From Labyrinthula sp. Ha (Eukaryota > Sar > Bigyra > Labyrinthulida > Labyrinthulaceae), in contig JAALGZ010000081.1 in the NCBI GenBank assembly GCA_015227615.1, forward strand, positions 1 through 64,000: a stretch of DNA of 64,000 nucleotides, given 5' to 3'. Every line of letters begins with the position of its first letter. Within the stretch, counting starts at the first letter, position 1. The notes under the pieces were generated by a model. That model saw only the letters and a list, made by a program, of their open reading frames with translations, had not been told where the DNA came from and did not search any database. Positions 55,601 through 64,000 of the stretch are shown piece by piece. The position numbers and the translations under genes were made by a program.

Positions 55601-58600
55601 GGATGATGCAACATGAACTTTCGTATAACTAAATTATATAATAAACAGAATTATCTTGGACTAATAATTCAAACAAAAAATCTTGAATTTATAAAAATGA
55701 AATGTATTTTTTCGGAAAATATGCTCTAACTTTAGAAATAATAAGAATAAAAATGGCACTCCAATGATATGATGCATAATGAAGTGTAATCAATTCATAC
55801 ATAGAAATGATATATACCCATAGAGGACCAAATATCATCGCCAGACAACAAAGTACATAACAGAAACAATATCTTTTAATAATTCAAAATTTTTTCTAAA
55901 AGATATTCAATTGAAGAATTCATTCACCAAGAGCATAGTTGTTTCCTATACATTTATTCTTGAAAATTAAATTAAAATTCTTAATAGCTTCGTCACAGTA
56001 AACAAGAATAGAATTATAAGAGGGGAAACCAATATTTCTTCAGAAAGCAAAGTAAAAAAAGCAGCAAATACTGATATTATGGCAATCTTTAATAACCCAT
56101 CTAAGTTTTAGTAAATGCTAACTATATATACGTCTAGAAGCAAGTTTTTATCATATAAGCCTATATGTAAAGCTTAGAATCAGTTCGGTATTTAGTATAT
56201 TTCTACAAAGTTATTTTACAAAATTTACAATAAAGAATCATAAAGAGATGAGAAAAATCTAAAAGGGAGTCTAGAAATCTATTAACTGAGCATATTATAG
56301 ATTACTTTGTATAGAACCCAGAAAATATGCCATTACCGAGATTGTTAGAAAGGAAGAATGACTTATCTACAAAAACTAGAATTTTGTTATTCTAGATATA
56401 AAGTAAAACCATTAGTATACGAATATGGAGATTTCATAGTGTTCTAAGGCATATATTATCATTTTAATCATCTCAATTCTTGTTTAAGGAGCCCTACTCA
56501 TATGATGTGAATGGGTATCGTGAAAAATCTTATCTTAGACGTCATATTATGTTTAAATCAAAAAATTGCTATATTTTCTATTCAGAAAAAGTAGTAATGG
56601 AAGTTGCTATAAATATGATAAACAACAAAAAATCATTTAATACAAAAAAATTAAGTTATGAATTTAAAAGCCAAACTCATACGGAATTAATTTTCTTATT
56701 TTACTCATCTTATGTCACAGAGAACTAAGCAATGGTTCTCACATTGAATATTTCAAGCGATCATGGAAAGTTGATTGCCAGTGTAAAGTGTTTTGATAAT
56801 ATACGAGCTATAATATACACTTCAATAGCTTTTTGATGACTAGAAGCCAATACAGTTGACTTAAGTATATAATTTAAATCTGGTATCTACAAGCAAATAA
56901 ACCTTATTTTCTTCAATTTTAGAAAAATGATTTCACAAATTCCCTTTGAATTGTTTATGTGAAAAATAAAAATTAAATCTCGTCAAAAATAGAAAAAAAC
57001 GATGGAAATTTGTACTAACTTATTTCTATAACTATTTCATTTCCTTCTTGAGCGACCTGGAAAATTTAGGATAGAAATTGTAGAATCTTAATCTTAGGTA
57101 CCACTCCTCTACAATCTAGAGAACTATTATCACTTCAATGAATTAAACACGGTGTTTAAACTACTTAATAACTAATAAAAATAAACAAAAATGCTTAAAA
57201 AATATGTAACTTCGAATTCTAATCTTTTTAATTTAGAGAGAGAGGTTTCTCAAGGTTATCAAAGTATTATATAGACATTAGCTACAAGAATAAAGGCGTT
57301 AGAGGCACAAGGAAGTTTATGAACAATAGATTCTCAAATAAATGATGAAATATATGTTATTTATTTTTAAGATGTGTAATTTATTTGGGTCTGCTATTGG
57401 CTTAACTTTTGTGCAATAATCTATATGATTAGATGGCATTTCCTGAAGCGCCATTTAATCACTATAATCAAGTAGATTGGCTTCAAGAAATAAGAATGGC
57501 CCTAACCCCATTTGTATTCCATGGGTAAAATTTATTTTATTTAATCATAAAATGTGATGAACCCTCAAAGTAGAAAATAAAGCTTTGGTTATTAACATGA
57601 GAAAGTGACCACTCATCTTCATTTAATATAGGATAAAAAAATAGATTTAGTATAAAATCTGTGCTGTAGTAGGTATTATAAATGCTGCAGAGAATTCACA
57701 TCCCTGAAACTATTATTTCATAATTATTATAAACGAACTAAATCCTGAAAAATACAACATTAATTATGAACCAATATTCAGCTACGGATCACCAGTAACT
57801 TCGAGAGATAATACGGTCCCAAGGAATAATTTAGTTGCTCTATTTTCACCAAATAATTTACCCTTAAAATTATGTATATTTTAATTTAAAAGTTAAAAGA
57901 CTGAGATACCCCAATATCAATTATAAATTTTACTTTTAATGTTTATTATAGTTGCATTCGACAAGTATATTTTACTGATAAGACATATATTATTTTCTCT
58001 GGTAGCAATAATAGTCACTTTTATCCATATGCAGATATCAAGTAATGAAGAAAATTTGGGGTAAAGGAGCACTATGTCTCAATATTAGAATTATTTTATG
58101 CTGGTTAGTTTTTTTTGTGCGAAAAATAATATAATGTATAGTAAATTAATATGGATTAATTTATCTCTTTTATAACAACAAGATTACCGTAAGATATAAT
58201 GCTCACTTTGCGGTTCTTAAATGATGATAATATGCGCGTAGCTCAAGTGAATATAAAAGCCCGTAAAATACACGGACTTTGGGTATAGGGCCTATATCGA
58301 AACTTAGTTAAATCTCTTCTTAATGGGTTGGAATGTGGGTTTTTCATATTCACAATGATGAATAATTTTTCGGAAACCCCCCCCATGAATCACCATAAAT
58401 CACAACTGCAATGTTCAACTTCTCAAGACGTAGTGTTTCCCTTAGAAAGAGGTTATGATTCAGAAAAAAAATCATAGTATATTATCACATTGTCTAAACG
58501 GGAACCAAATATTTCAACCAAGTAGTAACAAATCTAATTTATACTACCTTGAACTACTGCTCCGAGTGATTCTCCAGTTACATGTTGCAGAAATCGTAGA

Positions 58601-60406
58601 TATGGTTAAAGAAGACTAGTGCAATAAATAAATAGGAATTCTAATTACCCGCATAGTATACATCCAATTCTCGATCCAGGTAAAATAGCCTGATTTTCTA
58701 ATCATAATTTCCGCGATTGCAGATTTGGTTGCCCTCTACATCCGATTGCATAAAACATCAGGTTTAATTGAGAATTGGATTACCAGTCATGATTGATAAT
58801 TCATAATACTGGAAGTGCCTATGAGATATAGGTATCGGAAGTAGTGTGTCAAATAAAAATAAATTATTTTTTTCAGTTGCGCATTACCACCATAAGACAT
58901 TGATTAACTAGATACCCTCTAGTCAATCAATATGTGTGGATGTTCAATGACACGTATATATAATAAGTTGAAGCCCAACTACGATTCATTGCCCTAGTTT
59001 ATCACTAGGTGAACAAATTGTTGAAGTAATTCTTTTTTAACAACATGAGCAAATCCTTGAGCATTGCCAACTTTTGAGAAAATATGGAAGAAACTTGGTA
59101 GTTTTGCTTGTTCGTGGTACCAAGAAATTTAGGTCTTAGTCCTAGTAGAATATTCTGTTGCCCTAAGAGAATGACCAGAGCTTGAATTCATGTAAAGTTA
59201 GATTAATAGAGATTCTGTAGGCAAACAATAAAGCTATAATTTTTGTGTAGAAGCAAATCAGAACAATAAACGATAAATTTTTGGTTTTTAAGTTTCAATT
59301 TCTTGTGACATTTTAACTCCTACCAATGTTTATATTAGTTTTCTTTTGTTCCATTTTATCAAAGTAAAGAAACACTTTTTTTGCAGATTTTCTGTATCTG
59401 AAGAAGATGAAATGATGGTCCAAACTTTTGTGCAACATATGACAATATTCTACATTTAATTTTAAGCTTTATGTTTTATTGAAATATTAAATTGCAATGG
59501 GATAAGTGGTACCAGCTTTTGCACATTCCTGAACTGATACTCACTCTTAGAATTTCATATGGTCAGTAATATCAGAAATAGCCATAATAACCATATAAAA
59601 TAGACTCCATTTAATCTTTAAGTTCAAATAATTCAAGGCTTTCTCCATTAATAAGTTGAAAATTTTACCGTTTCTTAATCTGAGATTTTCTAAAGAACAT
59701 ATATATGTATTTTAAGTCCTAATTCAAAAACTTCAAGTATACTTTGCATAAAGACTAGAACACTGAAGTTGAAACTTTTCTTAGAAGGAAAAAATGCAAT
59801 TTTATAGAACTAATAATACATTACATGCATTCAATAACACTATTACAAAATTTCAAACCGTTTTTTTGTCGGAATTATAGTACTGAAACATAGCACCCGC
59901 ACAAACTTTGGAGCATTGATAATATTACAAAATTAAAGCATTGATTAGGTACAAAATGAGATCATATTCAAACTTGAAATTAGGAAGAATATATTTTTAA
60001 TACATAAAAAATATTATATCTTTCTCTTTTGAATACTGTGGTCTTAAGTTCGCCATAACAAGACAAAACTTCCTGGAAATTCTTGAAGAAAGAATAAATT
60101 CAATTCAAAGCCGAAAATTATAATCATACTTCTAAGATATTAAATTTGATAAATCAAATTAGAGTTTTTAATGGTTCTAGCATCTGTTTTCAGATTGTGA
60201 TTATTTAGCTAGTAATATCGCTGTTTCTAAACAAGATTTCTTCTTTCAAGCAGGTTTCTTGCATAAACTCTTCTTGCAACTTAAAATTATAAGAATTACA
60301 TATTGATCTTCTATATCTTATTTATTTAGTTGATTGATTTGTTTTTACTTATTTAAACAAGACTTTTGTCTTCTTTTTTTATATCTATACATCCTATAAA
60401 AACATT
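52672..60406. other. Long AT-rich gene-poor stretch
   Basis: About 7.7 kb without a supportable gene. Pieces worth noting: Lys/Ser-rich, stop-interrupted readable sequence at 53390-54055 (122-codon ORF at 53685), possibly element debris like 44.9-45.9 kb; an 82-codon open stretch at 56480-56728; and a decayed reading at 57191-57530 with a coiled-coil-like stretch followed by MAFPEAPFNHYNQVDWLQE. None shows a recognised family. Confidence 0.4.
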
Positions 60407-60565
60407 GTGCCACGTCACATAGACGGGAAGAGAATCATATTCGGTCCGTTTAAAATAAATATCCCGAATTTCAAAATACTAAAATCAAAAATTCATTCAT
60501 CAAACTTAACCTCGGTTGTATCAAATAAGTTCAAACAACTTCTGAAATACTTTTCATCAAGTCAA

Positions 60566-61308
60566 ATGACAAGAACAAACCACTTTATACTTGGAAATAG
60601 CATAGAAGCGCCATTTCCTGAGAATACGGAGTCTGTAGTCCTTGCAACCGGTATCATCTTTTTCATCCTTTGACATAAGGTTGTTTCTGGGGTGCAGAAA
60701 AAAGTTTCTGGCGAATGCCTGGTGTTTATACAACGGCAGTGGGTTATGCAGGTGGATCTTCAGCTGCAAGTTATGAACAAGTGTGTACAGGAAGAACAGG
60801 ACATACAGAAGCAGTTCTTGTTGTTTGGGAGACTGATAAATTGAGTTACACGGATATCATCAGACAATTTCTAGCTAACCATGATCCTACCCAAATAAAT
60901 GGACAAGGGAATGATCATGGAAGTCAATATAGAGGAGCAGTGTATTATGAAACAGAGGATCAAAAGAGAATTACAGAAGCTGCGTTTGAGAGTTTTAACA
61001 AGACATTGAAAGAAAATAGAAAAGGAAAAATAGCAACTGAAGTAAAAGGGGATCAAAAGTTTTTTTATGCGGAAGAGTACCATCAACAGTATCTTGCAAA
61101 ACCGGGGTCCAGACCTTATTGTAGTGCACGACCACTTGGAATAAGAATGGAGGATCCGAATGTTTGGTTACCTGAAGATATGAAAGAAAAATATGCACCA
61201 AAGTTAAGCGAGGAGTATTGGAATCAATACATGCCATCACCACATTGTGTAATCAGAGATCCTCATGAGCAAATTAAGTGGTCTGTTGAAAGTGGAGCTA
61301 ATATGTAA
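60566..61308 (+). CDS. msrA: Peptide methionine sulfoxide reductase MsrA, two exons
   Basis: Exons 60566-60650 and 60680-61308 give 237 residues from the first ATG to TAA. The catalytic motif GCFWGAEKSFW is created by removing a 29-nt intron; then come GVYTTAVGYAGG, YEQVCTGRTGHTEAV, HDPTQINGQGNDHGSQYR and a C-terminal PHCVIRDPHEQI with a possible resolving Cys. The enzyme reduces methionine-S-sulfoxide in proteins, recycled by thioredoxin. The frame is open upstream of the ATG to at least 60407 with a basic Ser/Lys/Phe-rich sequence but no ATG, so an upstream exon encoding a targeting peptide is possible. A C-terminal extension after the core (PSPHCV...) is typical of eukaryotic forms. Confidence 0.9.
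60651..60679 (+). other. 29-nt intron in msrA (phase 1)
   Basis: GTATCATC...GACATAAG. It splits the Gly codon of the catalytic GCFWG motif; without splicing the frame ends eight codons later. Confidence 0.85.
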
Positions 61309-61374
61309 ATTGATTAAGAAGTTAATTTAAGGTTTTTCTTTTCATATTGAAATTGTTCGTTTGTTCTTAAGAAA

Positions 61375-63147
61375 ATGCAAGGATATAGTCCATCTAAGGA
61401 AAGAAGATCTAAAAGTATGAGGAATTTAAATAGTGGAGATGCTGAAGATGTTTCGAATATGTTTAGTTCTTTGTTCAAAACTAAAGAAAAAATACCAGAT
61501 CCTTTTGCAAGTATTGAAAATGAAGAAGAAACAAAGGAAAAGAATAAACATGAAGATCAAATCAATTCAGAATCAGACCAGAAAAAGATAAAGAGTAGAG
61601 AAAAGAAAAAGAAGGTAAAGAAGAAAAATACAGAATCAATTGAAATGAAAAAGAAAGTTTCTTTACCTCAAGCTTTGGAGAAAGAGGGAATATCAGCGTT
61701 TACGACTATAAATGAGAGAGAACGGAAATCCATACGAACAACAGAAAAGGATGAAACAACGAAGGATATGAAATCGTCGGAGAATGCTGAGTTCAAGTTA
61801 GTTCAAACAGAGTTAAAATTGATGAGTAACAAAGAAACTCAAGCATGTGATGAGTCATTCAAGTTAAAGCTAAGAAGCACAGAGAATGAACTAAAGGTAC
61901 TCAAAGCCATTTCTAAGACCGACTCCGAAAAAGTTAAAACACTTAATGCTATGAATGAGAGTTTAACGAGAAAAATAGAGTCTTTGGAGCACGAATGTAA
62001 AGAAAAGAGTGTTGAACTCAAACTTCTTCAAGCCATGAAGGAAAGCCAAGAAAAACATGCAATAAACTTACAAGAAAACATAAGAGCATTTCAATCTGCA
62101 GAAGAATCTCTACGAAATTCAACAAATAATTTTGTGGACACAAAAAATTCCCTAGATGAACTCTTATTAAGGCTCAAGAATGTTTTCCAAGAAAAAGATG
62201 AAACAGTAAAAGTACACTTGGAAGCCAGAGAAAAATTGATTTGTAATTTAGAGAGAGAGTATAATGAACATAATCAGATTTCAAAAGGAAACATGACAAT
62301 TTTGACAGAGAATCTTGAAAGGTTGAGTGATTTGCTAGTTAGAAAATCAAAAGAAAATGAAGTGTTTGAACTAAAGAATAGAAAAGAAAGGGAACTCTTT
62401 GTAGAAATGAAGTCCAAGTTTTTTAGTGAGATGGATCTTTGGAGAAATTTTTTATCTGAAACAAGAGCAGAGTTTAAAGGAAAAGAAGAAGAAAACCTTA
62501 AGCTCAGTTTGGGGAGAAGAACCGAGATGAAGTTGGAAATGATTAAACTTGAAAGAAGAGTTGAAGAAATAAACAGGAAAGAAGAAGAACTTGGACAAGA
62601 AAAACTTATTTTTGAGGCCAAAAAGAAACAAGAGAACAATCTCTTGGAAGAAAAAAGTACTCGGATTAAAAAAGATGAAGCTGAGATAGAAAAAAAGCAA
62701 AAAGTTTTCTTAGAGAAGAAAAATATTTTTGAACAAGAAGTTTCAGCATTCAAAACAGAGAAAACACAACAAAAACATAATCTTCAGAAAGCTCAAAGTG
62801 AGAAAGAAAAGTTTCACGTTTGGGTAAGAAAATATCAGAAAGAGTTAAAAATATTTAAACAAGAGAAAAGTAAAGTAGATTTACAAAGAATAAAAAATGC
62901 ACGAAAGGAAAGAGAGCTAAAAGAACTACAAGACAAAATAAATTCGCAAAAAGAAAACACAAATCAAATTCGCAAGTATTTGTCAAAAGAGAGTCAGCTC
63001 ATAAATTCTCCTCTGTCCATTTCCGCGCTCCATTCGACTTACAAAAACAAAGCTTCTTTAAAAGGAGAATCAGAAAAACAGGAATCCGCTTTTAGTTTTT
63101 CAAATTCAAATTTAGAAACAGAATTCGCTGCAGTTTTCAGTCCTTGA
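61375..63147 (+). CDS. Long coiled-coil protein
   Basis: A single uninterrupted 590-codon frame, ATG to TGA, starting 66 bp after msrA. Residues 1-115 are polar and charged with Lys/Glu runs and a possible short hydrophobic motif (VSNMFSSLF, about residues 27-35). Residues about 140-550 are an almost continuous Lys/Glu/Leu heptad coiled coil. The end is Ser-rich. There is no signal peptide, membrane segment or motor. The composition suits a cytoskeletal, centrosomal or flagellar-base scaffold, such as an FBF1-like protein, but I cannot assign a family. It is convergent with the next gene, with only 15 bp between the two stops. Confidence 0.8.
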   Translation: MQGYSPSKERRSKSMRNLNSGDAEDVSNMFSSLFKTKEKIPDPFASIENEEETKEKNKHEDQINSESDQKKIKSREKKKKVKKKNTESIEMKKKVSLPQALEKEGISAFTTINERERKSIRTTEKDETTKDMKSSENAEFKLVQTELKLMSNKETQACDESFKLKLRSTENELKVLKAISKTDSEKVKTLNAMNESLTRKIESLEHECKEKSVELKLLQAMKESQEKHAINLQENIRAFQSAEESLRNSTNNFVDTKNSLDELLLRLKNVFQEKDETVKVHLEAREKLICNLEREYNEHNQISKGNMTILTENLERLSDLLVRKSKENEVFELKNRKERELFVEMKSKFFSEMDLWRNFLSETRAEFKGKEEENLKLSLGRRTEMKLEMIKLERRVEEINRKEEELGQEKLIFEAKKKQENNLLEEKSTRIKKDEAEIEKKQKVFLEKKNIFEQEVSAFKTEKTQQKHNLQKAQSEKEKFHVWVRKYQKELKIFKQEKSKVDLQRIKNARKERELKELQDKINSQKENTNQIRKYLSKESQLINSPLSISALHSTYKNKASLKGESEKQESAFSFSNSNLETEFAAVFSP

Positions 63148-63162
63148 TAAAATAATAACTTT

Positions 63163-64000
63163 CTATTTATGCGCGTCAAAGTTCGTAGAAAACATATTCA
63201 TCTGCACATCAAGCCGAGGCCTAGTGTTCAACAACTTTTCAATACTACCATCTAATTCTTTCTCTATAGACTCAACTCTAGGAAAATCAGGCACATTTAG
63301 CAGCGAATCTGAGTTCAAGTTCAAATCCAGGTCACTAGATAGGGACCTTGGTGAAGAAATTGCAGTGGACTGAAATCCTGGAGGATGGTTTAGAACAAAA
63401 GGCTTCGCATTTGGATTTAGTTTAGATCCTCCTCTAGAGACTGAAGTGGGTGAGCTAAGGAAAGCTGGAGGATCATTACTCCATGAAGAGTATTGAGAAG
63501 ATAAAAGAGGAGCAGGGTCTGTTCTTAAATCACCAGATGAGTATCCAGTTAAGAAACCTGCACCAAAGGTGTTCTTCTTTTGCTTTGGACTTGGTTTCTT
63601 TTTTGGTGAGTTTTTCTTTGATTGTATTTTATTAGGAGTTTTTTTTACATTTTTGATAACTTCCTTATTTCGAGGACTTTGAAGGATAGTAATTTTTTCT
63701 TTAGGACCTTTTGCTAAAGGTGAAGAAGGATCTAACAAAACTTCATCATCAGAAAAAACATCGTCAGAAAATGTTAAAGCAAAAGGATTTTCTTCATCTT
63801 TTTCAAACTTTTTCTTTTTTGGTGATGAAGGATTATGAAAAAGAGAACGAAAATTTTCCAAATGCTTCGCAATTTTTCGTGCTCTATAGCAATCAAAGCT
63901 TTTAATTTTTTCATCAATCAATTTATCGTTCGCAGAAAAAACTTCTACTAAAGGAACAAAAAATTTTAGTTCAACTTCTTCAGGAAGACAGACTTCTAAA
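63163..64000 (-). CDS. PAM2-motif protein (5' end outside window)
   Basis: The minus strand is open from the window edge to TAG at 63163, 279 codons, with no ATG near the edge, so the start lies beyond 64000. After a short folded-looking N-terminal stretch (EVCLPEEVELKFFVPLVEVF, IKSFDCYRARKIAKHLENF) the protein is disordered, rich in Ser, Pro, Lys and Asn with many SP sites. The segment SKLNPNAKPFVL (63391-63426) fits the PAM2 consensus (S-x-L-N-x-x-A-x-x-F), the peptide that binds the MLLE domain of poly(A)-binding protein. A role in mRNA translation or decay is therefore likely. A second acidic segment (ALTFSDDVFSDDEVLLD) has no assigned role. Confidence 0.75.
   Translation of the reverse strand, partial: LEVCLPEEVELKFFVPLVEVFSANDKLIDEKIKSFDCYRARKIAKHLENFRSLFHNPSSPKKKKFEKDEENPFALTFSDDVFSDDEVLLDPSSPLAKGPKEKITILQSPRNKEVIKNVKKTPNKIQSKKNSPKKKPSPKQKKNTFGAGFLTGYSSGDLRTDPAPLLSSQYSSWSNDPPAFLSSPTSVSRGGSKLNPNAKPFVLNHPPGFQSTAISSPRSLSSDLDLNLNSDSLLNVPDFPRVESIEKELDGSIEKLLNTRPRLDVQMNMFSTNFDAHK

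Noticed and set aside
57191-57530. Endogenous virus-like reading with a coiled-coil stretch
   Set aside because: Only about 90 residues across several stops, and no recognisable capsid or replication motif.
60407-60565. MsrA start at GTG 60407
   Set aside because: Non-ATG starts are unlikely in a nuclear gene; the first in-frame ATG at 60566 gives a complete MsrA. An upstream exon remains possible.
1-64000. CRISPR arrays, rRNA and tRNA genes
   Set aside because: No regularly spaced repeats, no rRNA-like sequence and no convincing tRNA A/B boxes were seen when reading both strands; a covariance-model scan was not possible here.

Overview
The window looks like nuclear DNA of a microbial eukaryote. 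It is AT-rich and gene-poor, is full of retrotransposons, has spliceosomal introns, and uses TAA, TAG and TGA all as ordinary stops. The lineage cannot be fixed from the sequence. Host introns are remarkably short and uniform: nine inferred introns are 28-30 nt long, seven of them exactly 29 nt. Host-type genes are an LRR-Roc-COR (ROCO) protein, a leishmanolysin-like M8 peptidase with a membrane anchor and a Pro/Thr-rich stalk, a methionine sulfoxide reductase A, a long coiled-coil protein and a PAM2-motif protein. A divergent LRR-like paralogue family is scattered through the window in at least six, probably seven, intact, frameshifted, truncated or interrupted copies.

Layout. 1-1676 (-): 3'-open end of a GC-rich acidic protein gene. 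2054-4424: two tandem LRR-like paralogues. 7320-10116: decayed MULE DNA transposon with inverted ends. 10376-12600: convergent pair of LRR-like genes. 13902-21666 (-): Ty3/gypsy element A with both LTRs. 22584-30467 (+): element B, a divergent relative of A, inserted into an LRR-like gene with a 4-bp GATC duplication. About 32.2-35.9 kb: heavily decayed third gypsy element C. About 35.9-38.8 kb (-): truncated Ty1/copia element. 41415-43985: LRR-Roc-COR gene. 44.9-50.2 kb: unrecognised ORFs and pseudogenes. 51203-52671: M8 peptidase. 52.7-60.4 kb: no supportable genes. 60566-64000: compact host cluster (MsrA, coiled coil, PAM2 protein).

The most interesting system is the A/B family of Ty3/gypsy elements. 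Both have the order LTR - Gag - protease - RT - RNase H - integrase - chromodomain - Myb/SANT-like domain - MT-A70 adenine methyltransferase - LTR. A retrotransposon that carries its own MT-A70 enzyme behind a chromodomain and a DNA-binding-like domain is, as far as I know, undescribed. Both copies also have a perfect 12-bp palindrome directly inside the 5' LTR. It differs in sequence between A and B at paired positions that compensate for each other, and it sits where a tRNA primer site would normally be. Neither copy is intact: A has an uninterrupted methyltransferase reading frame but YPPW in place of DPPW, and B keeps DPPW but is broken by stops and frameshifts.
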